Below, piece after piece: positions 27,362 to 38,049 of a stretch of DNA of 64,000 bases. The stretch comes from Kofleriaceae bacterium (GTDB lineage: Bacteria > Myxococcota_A > Polyangia > Haliangiales > Haliangiaceae), in assembly GCA_020633495.1 (NCBI GenBank), contig JACKDR010000001.1, positions 434,001-498,000 on the forward strand, written 5' to 3'. Under the pieces are notes generated by a model. That model ran no database searches. It was not told where the DNA came from and saw nothing but the letters and a program-made list of their open reading frames with translations. A program made the position numbers and the translations under genes. Every line of letters starts with the position of its first letter. Positions within the stretch are counted from its first letter, which is position 1.

Positions 27362-29350
27362 TTGCGTACGACTATCCAGCACCTTTTGTGTGCCCTGGTG
27401 GCACCTGCGTTCGTTGTCGGCACCGGCTGCGGTGGCGATGACGGCACTCCGCTCGACATCGAGGCCGCGTGCAACCCGCTCGGCGGGGTCGCGTGCATGA
27501 TGCCGTGGCCGTCGATGGTCTACGCCGAGGAGGACGCCTCCACGGAGACCGGCTACCGGGTGGCGATCCCGGAGGCGGCGATGCCCTCGAACACCGACCC
27601 GGTGGTCGTCGACCCGACGCCGTTCAACCGGTTCGACGGCTTCTCGCCATCGGGGCCGATCCTGGCCAACTTCCCCGGCGGCGTCAGCGCCGAGGGCCTG
27701 CCGCCGCTGACCGACCCGGCGCAGTCGCTCGAGGCCGACTCCCCGGTCATCCTCCTCGACATGGACCGCGGCGAGCGCGCCGTGTTCTTCGCCGAGGTCG
27801 ACATGAGCGTCAACGATCCGGCGTCGCGGCCGATCATCATCCGGCCGATGGTGCGCCTCAAGCCGAACACCCGCTACGCGGTCGGCATCCGCAAGACCGT
27901 CAAGTCGGCGGACGGCGGCGAGCTGCCGGTGCCGCCCGCGTTCGCGGCGCTGCGCGACGGCACCCCGTACAACCACCCGATGATGGCCAAGCTGACGCCG
28001 CGCTACGACGCCATCTTCGCCGCCCTCGAGGGCGAGGGCGTGTCGAAGGACGAGCTGCTGGTGGCCTGGGACTTCGTCACCGCGTCCGACGCGTCGCTGA
28101 CCTCGGACCTGCTGGCGATGCGCGCCGACGCGGTGCCCGCGATGGGCAGCAACGGCGCCAACCTCGGCTACGACCTGACCGAGTTCGCCGGCGACCCGAC
28201 CCGGGTCCACAAGCTGGTGGTCGGCACGATCGAGTCGCCGGACTTCCTCACCAACGGCGAGGCCGACTCCTCGATCCTGCGTCGCGACGACGCCGGCCGC
28301 CCGCTGATGCAGGGCAAGCGCGACGCCAACTTCACGGCGATCGTCCCGCAGTGCGTCGAGACCGCGCAGCTGCCCATCCCGGTCATGGTCTTCGGCCACG
28401 GCCTGTTCGGCAGCGGCGAGGGCTACCTCAACGATCGCTTCCTGCAGCAGGTCGCCCAGGACTACTGCTTCGTGGTCGTCGCCGGCGACTGGATCGGCCT
28501 GACCGAGCGCCAGATCGGCGTCGCCGCCCTGGCCGCCAACGACCTCAACAAGGCGGGCGGCATCACCGAGAAGCTGGCGCAGTCGGTGATCGACTTCATC
28601 TCGATCGAGACGATCTCCCGCGGCCCGCTCCACGACGACGCGATGTTCGCCTACAACGGCACGCCGGTGATCGACCCCAGCCGGGTCTACTACTTCGGCG
28701 CGTCGCTGGGCGGCATCATGGGCACGACGTTCATGGCCTACGACCAGCAGATCACGCGCGGCGTGCTCGGCGTCCCCGGCGGCCCGTGGACGATGCTGTT
28801 CGAGCGCTCGTACGCGTGGAACGCGCTGTCGGGCCCGGCCAAGGCGTCGTACCCCGACCCCACCAACTTCCAGATGATGGTGACGCTGCTGGGCTGGCGC
28901 TTCGAGCCCTACGATCCCATCACCGCGGCGCCCCACGTCATCAACGACCCGCTGCCCGACACCCCCGAGAAGCAGATCCTGATGTACGAGGCGATGGCGG
29001 ACAGCCTGGTGACCAACATCTCGTCGGAGACCCTGGCCCGCACGATGGGCCTGCAGGTCGTGATGCCGTCGGTCAAGCAGCCGTACGGCCTGGCCGCGGC
29101 GCCGGCCACCGGCCCCAACGGCTTCTCGGTCTACGACGAGGTCCCCGACCCGCCCGGCGACTTCGAGATCCCGCCGCCGTTCAACCTGCCGCCGCAGGAC
29201 GACAACGGCACCCACGGCGGCGTCCACGAGCGCCCCGCGGTGCTGCGCCAGATCGAGGCCTTCCTCTACGACGGCGTGGTCTCGAACCAGTGCCAGGTCG
29301 GCGGCACCCCCGCGGCCTGCTCGTGCGTCGCCGGCAACGCCTGCGAGTAA
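27362..29350 (+). CDS. large alpha/beta-hydrolase lipoprotein
   Basis: A 662-residue secreted protein read from TTG with a GGGAGGA site 4 nt upstream; this start gives a perfect lipoprotein signal ending at Cys23 (GTGCGG). The N-terminal 300 residues resemble the beta-rich region that precedes the catalytic domain in large bacterial virulence-factor-type lipases. The hydrolase core has an oxyanion FGHGLFG, the nucleophile elbow GASLGG (Ser448) and a late GTHGGVHERP histidine motif, and the protein ends in a Cys-rich tail (ACSCVAGNAC). Probably an exported lipase or esterase; substrate unknown. A strong hairpin follows the stop. Confidence 0.7.
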   Translation: MRTTIQHLLCALVAPAFVVGTGCGGDDGTPLDIEAACNPLGGVACMMPWPSMVYAEEDASTETGYRVAIPEAAMPSNTDPVVVDPTPFNRFDGFSPSGPILANFPGGVSAEGLPPLTDPAQSLEADSPVILLDMDRGERAVFFAEVDMSVNDPASRPIIIRPMVRLKPNTRYAVGIRKTVKSADGGELPVPPAFAALRDGTPYNHPMMAKLTPRYDAIFAALEGEGVSKDELLVAWDFVTASDASLTSDLLAMRADAVPAMGSNGANLGYDLTEFAGDPTRVHKLVVGTIESPDFLTNGEADSSILRRDDAGRPLMQGKRDANFTAIVPQCVETAQLPIPVMVFGHGLFGSGEGYLNDRFLQQVAQDYCFVVVAGDWIGLTERQIGVAALAANDLNKAGGITEKLAQSVIDFISIETISRGPLHDDAMFAYNGTPVIDPSRVYYFGASLGGIMGTTFMAYDQQITRGVLGVPGGPWTMLFERSYAWNALSGPAKASYPDPTNFQMMVTLLGWRFEPYDPITAAPHVINDPLPDTPEKQILMYEAMADSLVTNISSETLARTMGLQVVMPSVKQPYGLAAAPATGPNGFSVYDEVPDPPGDFEIPPPFNLPPQDDNGTHGGVHERPAVLRQIEAFLYDGVVSNQCQVGGTPAACSCVAGNACE

Positions 29351-29365
29351 CCAGGCCCGCGCGCC

Positions 29366-29391
29366 CGCGGCCCCGCACCACCGGGGCCGCG
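29366..29391 (+). terminator. strong GC hairpin after the hydrolase gene
   Basis: CGCGGCCCCG (29366-29375) pairs perfectly over 10 bp with CGGGGCCGCG (29382-29391) around the loop CACCAC, 15 nt after the stop. There is no T-run, as is common in very GC-rich genomes. Confidence 0.5.
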
Positions 29392-29485
29392 CGCGGCGCG
29401 CCGGCGTGAGGCGGGGCGGGCGCCGCCGGTGGATCGGCGGGAGGTGAGGCTGGTCGCGGCGGCCGCCATTGGCGACACTCGGGGC

Positions 29486-30895
29486 ATGGTCCCGTCGCCG
29501 GCCCTGCGCGTCGATGTGGCGCGCGCGCGCGCGCACTGGCACGCCCGCGCCGGGCTGGCCGCGCCGCTGCCGGGCGACGCCGACGAGGTGATCGCGCGCA
29601 CCGGGTGGCTGCGCACGCTCGGCGGCGTCGACGTCTACCTGGCGGCGCGGGCGCGGGTGCCCGGGCTGGGGCGCGCGACGCTCGACGCGCTGGTCGACGC
29701 CGGCCGGCTGCGGGTGATCCCGGCGGTGCGGGGCTGCGTCTACCTGGTGCCGGCGGCGCACGTGCCGCTGGCGCTGGCGGTCGCCGACGACGCCTGGCGC
29801 AAGCGCACCGATCGCGACGTCGCCAAGGCCGGCACCAGCTGGCGCGAGATCGAGGAGGTCGGCCGCGCCGTGATGCGCGTGCTCGGCGCTGGCGCCGCGA
29901 CCACCGACGCGATCCGCCGCGCGCTGCCCGACGGCGCGGTGCGCGGCCTCGGCGAGGCGGGCAAGCGGGCCGGCGTGACCTCACCGCTGCCGCTGGCGCT
30001 GCGCGATCTCGAGCTGCGCGGCGCGATCGCGCGCGCCAGCGCGACCGGCCGGCTCGACACCGAGCGCTACGTGTGGCGGCTCGTGCCCGCCGCCGCGCCG
30101 GTGGCGGTGCCCGGCGACGCGGTCGACCGGTGGGCGGCGCTGGTCCGGATCTTCGTCGGCCACGCCGGGCCGGCGACGGTGGGCGACGTCGCGACCTGGA
30201 CCGGGCTGGCCCGCCGCGACGCCACCGCCGCGATCGCGCGCGCCGCGCTGGTGCCGGTCGCGGTCGAGGGCCTGGCCGAGCCGGCGTGGATCGTCGAGGA
30301 CGACGTCACGGCGCTGGCCGAGCCGGCGCCGCCGTCGACGCGGGTGACCCTGCTGAGCTTCGAGGACGGCTACCTGGTCCACCACGGCGGGCCGCGCTGG
30401 ATGGTGGCGCCGGCGCAGTGGGACCGCCCGGTGCGGGTCTGGGGCAACACCCGCGGCGCGACGCTCGGGGACGCCGCACACCCGGCGACCCGCACGGTGT
30501 GCGTCGGCGGCGTCGTCGTCGGGATCTGGGAGATGGATCCGGACGCCGGCTCGGTGCTGTGGGCGACGTGGACGCCGGTCGCGCCGCCGGTGCGCGCCGC
30601 GATCGATCAGCTGGCGACCGAGACCGGGTACTTCCTCGAGGACGAGCTCGGCCACGCCCGTAGCTTCTCGCTCGACACCGACGCCGAGGTCCGCGGCCGC
30701 GCCGCCGAGGTCGCGCGCCTGGCCAGCGGCGGCGGCGACGTGGTGGCGCCGCGACGGCCGCGCCCGACGGTCGCGGCGACGCGGACCGCGGCGCGCACGG
30801 CGCCCCGGACCCCGGCCAAGAAGGCGGCGCGGACGCCGGCCGAGGAGGCCAAGAAGGCGGCGCGGACGCCGGCCAAGAAGGCGGCGAGGCGCTAG
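29486..30895 (+). CDS. winged-helix AlkZ-like DNA-binding protein
   Basis: A 469-residue protein of the winged-helix DNA-binding family that includes the DNA glycosylase AlkZ, which unhooks interstrand crosslinks and bulky lesions. Supporting runs are YLAARARVPGLGRATLDALV, the CVYLVPAAHVPLAL wing region, LLSFEDGYLVHHGGPRW and VGIWEMDP near the end. I cannot confirm the catalytic Gln-x-Gln motif, so glycosylase activity is uncertain. The C-terminus is a histone-H1-like Lys/Ala/Pro tail (repeats of AKKAARTP), expected to bind DNA non-specifically. The ATG at 29486 is preferred over a GTG at 29429 because a GACACT box lies 6 nt before it. The NRDE gene follows after 2 bp. Confidence 0.7.
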   Translation: MVPSPALRVDVARARAHWHARAGLAAPLPGDADEVIARTGWLRTLGGVDVYLAARARVPGLGRATLDALVDAGRLRVIPAVRGCVYLVPAAHVPLALAVADDAWRKRTDRDVAKAGTSWREIEEVGRAVMRVLGAGAATTDAIRRALPDGAVRGLGEAGKRAGVTSPLPLALRDLELRGAIARASATGRLDTERYVWRLVPAAAPVAVPGDAVDRWAALVRIFVGHAGPATVGDVATWTGLARRDATAAIARAALVPVAVEGLAEPAWIVEDDVTALAEPAPPSTRVTLLSFEDGYLVHHGGPRWMVAPAQWDRPVRVWGNTRGATLGDAAHPATRTVCVGGVVVGIWEMDPDAGSVLWATWTPVAPPVRAAIDQLATETGYFLEDELGHARSFSLDTDAEVRGRAAEVARLASGGGDVVAPRRPRPTVAATRTAARTAPRTPAKKAARTPAEEAKKAARTPAKKAARR

Positions 30896-30897
30896 CG

Positions 30898-31677
30898 ATG
30901 TGCACGGTCATCGTGCTGTGGCGGACCAGCCCGGGCGCGCCGCTGATCCTGGCCGCCAACCGCGACGAGCTCTACGCCCGTCCCACCGACGGCCCCCGGT
31001 GGGAGGGTGACGTCGTGGTCAGCGGCGTCGACCAGGTCTCGGGCGGCACCTGGATGGGCGCCACCACCGCCGGCCTGATCGTCGCGGTCACCAACCAGCG
31101 CACCCACGCCGCGCCCGATCCGACCCGGCGGTCGCGCGGCGCGGTGGTGCGCGCCGCGCTGGCCGCCGGCCGCCGCGACGCCGTCCGCGACCTGGTCCGC
31201 GCGATCGACCCCACCGACTACAACGGCTTCAACCTGATCTTCGGCGACGCCACCGGCGTCGAGGTCGCGTACGTCCACGCCGGCGCGCCGGTCGAGGTCC
31301 ACGCCTTGCCGCAGGGCGTCAGCGTGATCGCCAACGACCGCATCGGCTCGCCCGAGTTCCCGCGCGCCGACCTCGCCGCGGCGCGCGCCGGCGCGGTCGC
31401 CGGCCGCCCGTGGCCGGCGCTCGCCACCGACCTCGCCGGCGTCCTCGCCGATCACACGCTGCCGCCGCCGGAGCGAACCCCGGTTCCGCCGCCGGGGGCG
31501 TTCATCACGGCCGAGACCGCGCGCCTGGTCCAGGCCGTGTGCATCCACGCGCCACGCTACGGCACGCGCTCGGCCACCCTGGCCGCCGTCGGCGACGACG
31601 GGCTGCGCGACTACCACGTGTCGCTGGACGCCCCCTGCCGGTCGCCGCTGGTCGACGCTCGCCGCCTGCGTCGGTGA
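30898..31677 (+). CDS. NRDE (TANGO2-like) family protein
   Basis: A 259-residue protein beginning MCTVIV, with Cys2 exposed after Met removal and the diagnostic LAANRDELYARPT (about 18-30). Further family features are GGTWMGATTAGL and FNLIFGD. The bacterial and eukaryotic TANGO2/NRDE family is linked to haem and lipid handling and has an Ntn-hydrolase-like N-terminus; its precise reaction is not settled. It starts 2 bp after the AlkZ-like gene, so the two are co-transcribed. The reading frame has no irregularities. Confidence 0.88.
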   Translation: MCTVIVLWRTSPGAPLILAANRDELYARPTDGPRWEGDVVVSGVDQVSGGTWMGATTAGLIVAVTNQRTHAAPDPTRRSRGAVVRAALAAGRRDAVRDLVRAIDPTDYNGFNLIFGDATGVEVAYVHAGAPVEVHALPQGVSVIANDRIGSPEFPRADLAAARAGAVAGRPWPALATDLAGVLADHTLPPPERTPVPPPGAFITAETARLVQAVCIHAPRYGTRSATLAAVGDDGLRDYHVSLDAPCRSPLVDARRLRR

Positions 31678-31697
31678 GCCGTTGCCAGCGGATCGGC

Positions 31698-31726
31698 TTG
31701 GCCTGGGTGCCCGGGCCGAGTACCGT
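31698..31726 (+). promoter_or_regulatory. candidate promoter of the POT transporter gene
   Basis: TTGGCC (31698-31703) and TACCGT (31721-31726) are exactly 17 nt apart. The -10 box ends 11 nt before the ATG at 31738. Confidence 0.45.
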
Positions 31727-31737
31727 GCGGGCTCGCC

Positions 31738-33357
31738 ATGGCCAGCAACGACACGGACGACGCGAAGCTCCACGATACGGCGTTCTTCGGGCACCCCCGC
31801 GGGCTGTCGACGCTGTTCTTCACGGAGATGTGGGAACGCTTCAGCTACTACGGGATGCGAGCGTTCCTGGTCCTGTACATGACCGCCGAGGTCGCCAAGG
31901 GCGGGCTCGGCTACGGCGTCGCCCGGGCCGGCCTGGTCTACGGCATGTACACGTCGTCGGTGTACCTGATGAGCGTGCCGGGCGGCTGGATCGCCGACCG
32001 CTTCCTCGGCCTGCGCCGCGCCGTGCTGCTCGGCGGCATCCTGATCATGGCCGGCCACGTCAGCCTCGCGATGCCGCTCGAGGGCAGCTTCTACGTCGGC
32101 CTCGGCCTGGTCGTGCTCGGCACCGGCCTGCTCAAGCCCAACATCAGCGCGATCGTCGGCCAGCTCTACGGCGCCAACGACCCCCGGCGCGACGCCGGCT
32201 ACTCCATCTACTACATGGGCATCAACATCGGCGCCCTGGTCGCGCCGATCGCCTGCGGCTTCCTGGCCCAGAGCTCGACGTTCCAGGGCTGGCTGTCGAG
32301 CGCCGGCATCGATCCCAACTCGGCGTGGCACTTCGGCTTCGGCGCCGCCGCGGTCGGCATGTTCTTCGGCCTGGTCCAGTACTGGCTCGGCAGCCGCCAC
32401 CTCGGCGACGCCGGCGGCCCGCCGGCGCCGCGCGAGACCGCCGCCGCCAAGAAGCGCGACCGCCTGATCCTGGTCGCGGTGCTCATCGGCACCTTCGGCG
32501 TGCCCATCCTGTTCGGCGTCCTGATGGCCAAGGGCGTCATCGCCAACAAGGAGGACCTCGAGCACGCCTTCACGTACCTGCTGCTGTCGCTGACCGTCGC
32601 GCTGTTCGCGGCGCTGTACCTGTGGGGCTGCGAGGACAGCGAGGAGCGCCGGCGCCTGACCGTCATCCTGGTCCTGTTCCTGGGCGCGGTGACCTTCTGG
32701 GCCGCGTTCGAGCAGGCGGGGTCGACGCTCAACCTGTTCGCGCAGGAGCACACCCGCAACGAGCTGCTCGGCATCGGCTTCCCGGCCAGCTACTTCCAGT
32801 CGATCAACTCGGTGTGCGTGATCCTGCTGGCGCCGGTGTTCGCGGCGCTGTGGGTGTACCTGGGCAAGCGCGGCAAGGAGCCGTCGTCGCCGATCAAGTT
32901 CGGCATCGCCCAGTTCCTGGTCGCGCTCGGCTTCGCCGTGCTGATCCCGGCGGCGATCACCCTCGACGGGCCGCAGACCGCGTTCGCCGCGCTCAAGGGG
33001 CCGTTCCAGCACGTGCTGGTCAGCCCGGGCTGGCTGGTCGCGCTGTACTTCATCCACACCGCCGCCGAGATGTGCCTGTCGCCGGTCGGCCTGTCGAGCA
33101 TGAGCAAGCTGGCGCCCAAGCGGATCGGCGGCCTGGTCATGGGCATCTGGTTCCTCGCCGCGTCGTGGGGCAACTTCCTCGCCGGCAAGGCGGTCGGCTA
33201 CACCGTCACCGCGACGTACCAGAGCTTCTTCACCGGCATGATCATCTTCCCGGTCATCATGGGCATGGTGCTGCTGGTGCTGGCCGGCCCGATCCGCCGC
33301 ATGATGTCGCGCAACGCCGCCGGCGGCCTGCCCAAGGCGACCGCGCGCAAGAAGTAG
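31738..33357 (+). CDS. POT/PTR family proton-dependent peptide transporter
   Basis: A 539-residue inner-membrane protein of the major facilitator superfamily. The POT signature is complete at the N-terminus: FFTEMWERFSYYGMRAFLVL (about 27-46, with the ExxERFxYYG motif for proton coupling), then GGWIADRFLGLRRAV, and GTGLLKPNISAIVGQLY, the second family motif. A conserved FWAAFEQAGSTLNLFA segment lies in the C-terminal bundle. It takes up di- or tripeptides by proton symport. Together with the OPT transporter at the window start it shows a peptide-feeding lifestyle, in line with a predatory or saprophytic myxobacterium (inference). Confidence 0.93.
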   Translation: MASNDTDDAKLHDTAFFGHPRGLSTLFFTEMWERFSYYGMRAFLVLYMTAEVAKGGLGYGVARAGLVYGMYTSSVYLMSVPGGWIADRFLGLRRAVLLGGILIMAGHVSLAMPLEGSFYVGLGLVVLGTGLLKPNISAIVGQLYGANDPRRDAGYSIYYMGINIGALVAPIACGFLAQSSTFQGWLSSAGIDPNSAWHFGFGAAAVGMFFGLVQYWLGSRHLGDAGGPPAPRETAAAKKRDRLILVAVLIGTFGVPILFGVLMAKGVIANKEDLEHAFTYLLLSLTVALFAALYLWGCEDSEERRRLTVILVLFLGAVTFWAAFEQAGSTLNLFAQEHTRNELLGIGFPASYFQSINSVCVILLAPVFAALWVYLGKRGKEPSSPIKFGIAQFLVALGFAVLIPAAITLDGPQTAFAALKGPFQHVLVSPGWLVALYFIHTAAEMCLSPVGLSSMSKLAPKRIGGLVMGIWFLAASWGNFLAGKAVGYTVTATYQSFFTGMIIFPVIMGMVLLVLAGPIRRMMSRNAAGGLPKATARKK

Positions 33358-33407
33358 CGCCGCCGCACGTTGCCACGCTCGCCGCGCGCCGGTCTCGGCG
33401 GCCAGCG

Positions 33408-33413
33408 TAGGAT
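33408..33413 (+). promoter_or_regulatory. candidate -10 box (TAGGAT) of the SPOR-like lipoprotein gene
   Basis: TAGGAT ends 7 nt before the ATG at 33421. It supports that ATG over the longer frame starting at 33370, and predicts a leaderless transcript. Confidence 0.4.
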
Positions 33414-33420
33414 CGAGGCG

Positions 33421-34233
33421 ATGCATCGCCACCGTGCGCGTGTCGTGACCGTCACCGCCGCGGGCCTCGCCCTCGGCGCGTGTCGGGGCGCCGCGTCGAC
33501 GCCCACCCGCGACGACGCCACGAGGTCGACCGCGACCGCGTTCGACGCCAGGATCCCGGTCGTGGCCACCGCCGACGGTGGAAGCCCGCGGCCGGTCGCG
33601 GACGCGGGCCCTTCCTCGACCAGGATCGAGACCTTCGACGGCCGGCCCGGCTGGCTGGTGCTCGGCGAGCACAGCCACGACGTCGCCGAGGCGCACGCGC
33701 TGGCGTTCGAACGCCGCGCCGACGGCATCGACGCCCACGCCATCGACACCGGCCTGTTCGAGAACCTGCGCCCCGGCTTCGTCGCCGTGGTCTACGGCCG
33801 TTACGACGACCGCGCCGATGCACGACGCCTGGTCGCGGCGCTGGCCGACCAGGGCATCGACACCTACGCCACGCAGAGCGGCCCGGTGCGCGCCGTCGAC
33901 GGCGCGCCTGCCCCCGCCGCGCTGAGCCTCGTCGAGCCCTGTCTCTCCAACCTTGGTGGCGCCCCGCAGTTCGTGCTGTCGATGTATTCCAGTTCCGATA
34001 CGCGCGTCCCGGAGATCGACTCGGTCCGCTTCGACGTGGTCGACAGGTACACGGCCACCTGCGAGATGTATGAGTGGTGGACCAATCGCACCGGCACGGT
34101 CTACGTCGACGTGACCGCGACCTACCCCCGTGACGGCGTCGACGTCGACTGCGACCCCGTCAAGGTCGAGCTCCCAGCCGACGGCGGTCGTGTGAAGGCC
34201 GAGATCGAGTGCCAGGAATGGCAGGGCGAGTGA
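33421..34233 (+). CDS. lipoprotein with possible SPOR-like domain
   Basis: A 270-residue lipoprotein (lipobox LGAC, Cys21). After a Thr/Ala-rich linker, the segment GFVAVVYGRYDDRADARRLVA, followed by a Gly-Ile-Asp-Thr strand (about 118-155), resembles a SPOR domain, which binds denuded peptidoglycan glycans; this is a weak similarity by eye. The C-terminal half has paired cysteines (EPCLSN, TCEMYEWW, VDCDPVK, IECQEW), a beta-rich disulfide-bonded domain I do not recognise. The base composition of its 3' part is less GC-extreme than that of its neighbours. It stands alone with a 655-bp gap downstream. Confidence 0.5.
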   Translation: MHRHRARVVTVTAAGLALGACRGAASTPTRDDATRSTATAFDARIPVVATADGGSPRPVADAGPSSTRIETFDGRPGWLVLGEHSHDVAEAHALAFERRADGIDAHAIDTGLFENLRPGFVAVVYGRYDDRADARRLVAALADQGIDTYATQSGPVRAVDGAPAPAALSLVEPCLSNLGGAPQFVLSMYSSSDTRVPEIDSVRFDVVDRYTATCEMYEWWTNRTGTVYVDVTATYPRDGVDVDCDPVKVELPADGGRVKAEIECQEWQGE

Positions 34234-34888
34234 CGGGCAAGAGACGGGGACGAGTGCCCCGGCCGTCCCGCTCTCGGCGCCCGCGAGTGTCCTCGAAGGC
34301 AGGCTCGTGGTTCGAGACGCGGTGGCCAGGATCCCGGTGCGCCGCCGAGACCGCACCGATCCACACCCTCTCGACCACGCCCTCGCGGCTGCGCCGCTCG
34401 GGCTCCGCTCGAGGTGAGCGTGACCACATCGCCCCTGCGATCCCACGGTTCGCCTTTGCAGCACATCGCCGACTGCCGTCGGGTGAGCGCTGCCCTGGGG
34501 CCGCGCCGCACACCCTGCGCTCCCCACCGCGGCCCGGCTCGGTTCGCCCGACGTCACGCCGGCCCGGGTGACGCGCGCGCGGGGGGGCCTCCGCCGGCGA
34601 GTTCCGCAGCGGGCCCGCGCCACCACGCGACGGCGTGACCGCCCGCGCCACCACCACCGCCCGCGCTCTCGTCACCGCGAGGACTGTCCGAGCCGGCGGA
34701 GGCTCCCCGCGCGCGCGGCAGGACCAGGGCCGGCGGCCCGCGCTCTCCCCACCGCCCGCACGCGGGCTCTGATCCCGCGTGCCGCGCCCCGCCGCACCCG
34801 CGCCGCCCACGCCGCCCACGCCGCCCGCGCTGCCCGCGCTGCCCGCGCATGGCCGCCATGCCGGACGCCGTGGTATGCGTCTTCCGCC
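34234..34888. other. 655-bp intergenic region with repeats upstream of asnS
   Basis: No gene or RNA gene could be recognised. It contains copy B of the dispersed 63-nt element (34358-34420) and a block of about five 9-bp units (CGCCGCCCA drifting to CGCTGCCCG, 34801-34848) just before asnS. A TATGCG box at 34874-34879 lies 9 nt before the asnS start and may be its -10 region. The open frames through this stretch have the composition expected of chance at this GC content. Confidence 0.5.
34358..34420 (+). repeat. dispersed 63-nt intergenic element, copy B
   Basis: Colinear with 10082-10144, differing at about five positions. Unlike copy A it is not followed by the 34-bp tandem array, although a GGGTGAGCGC sequence occurs about 60 nt further on. 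Confidence 0.75.
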
Positions 34889-36298
<1,410 letters not shown>

Positions 36299-36340
36299 GC
36301 GCCGCGCCCGCGCCCACCACCACGCCCGCGGCCGCGCCCG

Positions 36341-36784
36341 CTACCGCCACGGCGGATCGGTGGCCCGCGCGTACGGCCGCGCCGAGGCCGCGTCGATCGC
36401 CTCGAGCTCGTGCATCGGCACCACCTGCTGCGCCACCGGGAACACGTCGCGCTCCTCGTAGCGGACGTGGCGATCGAGCTCGTCCGCGAACCGGGTCATC
36501 ACCACCGGGCTCGCCTCCGCGATCGCGACCAGGCCGCGCAGGACCCCGTGATCCTCCACGATCTGCGCCGCGAGATCGGCGCGCCCGGCGGCCTTGAGCG
36601 CGGGCACCAGCAGCTCCTCCTCGATGCGCATGTGCGGCTCGATGTGGGCGGCGAAGTCCTGGCGGGTGGTCCGCCAGGTCCCGACCACCTCGCCCGACTC
36701 CGCGCCCCGGCGCGCGACGCGGGCCAGGACCAGCGCGTGGTGGTGGTCGGAGCTCAGCCGTCGCAGGTGTGGATCACGGTGCAT
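36341..36784 (-). CDS. hemerythrin-like HHE-domain protein
   Basis: A 147-residue all-helical protein. The iron-binding histidines and acids of the hemerythrin HHE fold are visible: LSSDHHHALVLA (about 10-21), HIEPHMRIEEELLVPAL (about 47-63), EDHGVLRGLV and HVRYEERDVFPVA. Bacterial members bind a di-iron centre and take part in oxygen or NO sensing, or in iron and stress handling. GGGAGA lies a few bases before the ATG. It is convergent with asnS (42 bp apart), so transcription is independent. Confidence 0.85.
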   Translation of the reverse strand: MHRDPHLRRLSSDHHHALVLARVARRGAESGEVVGTWRTTRQDFAAHIEPHMRIEEELLVPALKAAGRADLAAQIVEDHGVLRGLVAIAEASPVVMTRFADELDRHVRYEERDVFPVAQQVVPMHELEAIDAASARPYARATDPPWR

Positions 36785-36954
36785 GGCATCTCCCGGGTGC
36801 CGGCGTCGTCAACGCCATGGCGCCGGGTTGAGCAAGCGACGGGCCAGGGCCCTCGGCGCCCGAGGCGTGACGCCCCGGACCTCGAATGCGCAGACCTTGC
36901 GCCAGCCTGGGAGGTCCGCCATCCGACGTGCGCGGATCGGCACACCCGGCGGTC

Positions 36955-36960
36955 TACACT
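36955..36960 (+). promoter_or_regulatory. candidate -10 box (TACACT)
   Basis: TACACT ends 6 nt before the ATG of the ornithine-cyclodeaminase family gene at 36967, the clearest leaderless spacing together with 46550 and 48426. Confidence 0.4.
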
Positions 36961-36966
36961 GCGGCC

Positions 36967-37944
36967 ATGCCCGAGACCCTGATCCTGTCGAGATCGGACG
37001 TCGCCTCGCTGGTCACGATGGCCGAGGTGGTCGCCGCGGTCGAGGCCGCGTTCGTCGCCCACGGCCGCGGCCAGGTGCAGATGCCGCCCAAGGTGTACCT
37101 GTCGCTGCCCGAGCACGGCGGCGACTTCCGGGCCATGCCCGCGTACATGCCGGCGAGCCGCGACCAGCCGGCGCGCGCCGGCGTCAAGTGGGTCAACTCG
37201 CACCCCGGCAACCCGGCGCGCCACGGCCTGCCCGCGGTGATGGGCACCTACGTCCTGAGCGATCCCGCCACCGCCGCGCCGCTCGCGGTCATGGACGCGA
37301 CCTGGTTGACCGCGGTCCGCACCGGCGCCGCCGGCGCGGTGGCGTCCAAGTTCCTCGCGGTCGGCACGCCGCGCTCGATCGGCTTCGTCGGCTGCGGCGT
37401 CCAGGCCCAGGTCCTGCTCGACGCCCACCGGGTCCTGTTCGCGCCGCGGGAGCTGCGCTGCGCCGACGTCCGCCCCGACGCCGCCGCCGCGTTCGCCGCG
37501 GCCAACGGCGGACGCGTGACCTCGACCGAGGAGGCGTGCGCGTGCGACATCGTGTGCACCTCGACCCCGGGCGTCGCGCCGGTGGTGCGCCGCGCGTGGC
37601 TGCGCCGCGGCACCCACGTCAACGCGATGGGCGCCGACGCGCCCGGCAAGCAGGAGCTCGACGTCGACGTCCTCGACGGCGCCAAGCTGGTCATCGACGA
37701 TCACGAGCAGGCCACCCACTCCGGCGAGCTCAACGTCGCCTGGTCGCAGGGCCGCCTCGGCGACGCCCAGCTCTACGGCACGCTCGGCGAGATCGCCGCC
37801 GGCTTCAAGGACGGCCGCGAGCTCGACGAGCTCACGATCTTCGACTCGACCGGGCTGGCGATCCAGGACCTCGCGGTGGCGCGGCTGATCCACGCGGCGG
37901 CGCTGCGCCGCGACGCAGGCACCCGCGTCGATCTGCAAGCCTGA
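36967..37944 (+). CDS. ornithine cyclodeaminase / mu-crystallin family dehydrogenase
   Basis: A 325-residue NAD(P)-binding enzyme. An N-terminal substrate part contains GDFRAMPAYMP and AGVKWVNSHPGNP, where Arg and Lys bind the amino-acid carboxylate in this family. The Rossmann motif is IGFVGCGVQAQ (about 138-148), followed by the conserved HVNAMGADAPGKQELD (about 218-233) with the catalytic-type Asp. Members include ornithine cyclodeaminase, alanine dehydrogenase (archaeal type) and ketimine reductases; the sequence alone does not decide between them. It starts directly after a TACACT box. There is no operon partner: the next gene lies 105 bp away with its own features. Confidence 0.85.
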   Translation: MPETLILSRSDVASLVTMAEVVAAVEAAFVAHGRGQVQMPPKVYLSLPEHGGDFRAMPAYMPASRDQPARAGVKWVNSHPGNPARHGLPAVMGTYVLSDPATAAPLAVMDATWLTAVRTGAAGAVASKFLAVGTPRSIGFVGCGVQAQVLLDAHRVLFAPRELRCADVRPDAAAAFAAANGGRVTSTEEACACDIVCTSTPGVAPVVRRAWLRRGTHVNAMGADAPGKQELDVDVLDGAKLVIDDHEQATHSGELNVAWSQGRLGDAQLYGTLGEIAAGFKDGRELDELTIFDSTGLAIQDLAVARLIHAAALRRDAGTRVDLQA

Positions 37945-38049
37945 CCACGATCGTCGATGGGGTCCGAAAATCTTCCGGGCGCCGTCGACGGCCCCGCGCA
38001 AACTCCGCGTGTCAAAACGCGTTGACCTCGACGTCGTCGCGACGGCACG

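Noticed and set aside
34568..34888. Upstream extension of asnS
   Set aside because: Ala/Arg-rich sequence from 9-bp repeats; the OB-fold of asparaginyl-tRNA synthetase begins right after the ATG at 34889.
34234..34888. Possible tRNA or small RNA gene in the large gap before asnS
   Set aside because: No cloverleaf, TPsiC-like motif or T-run terminator could be found by eye; only repeats are evident.
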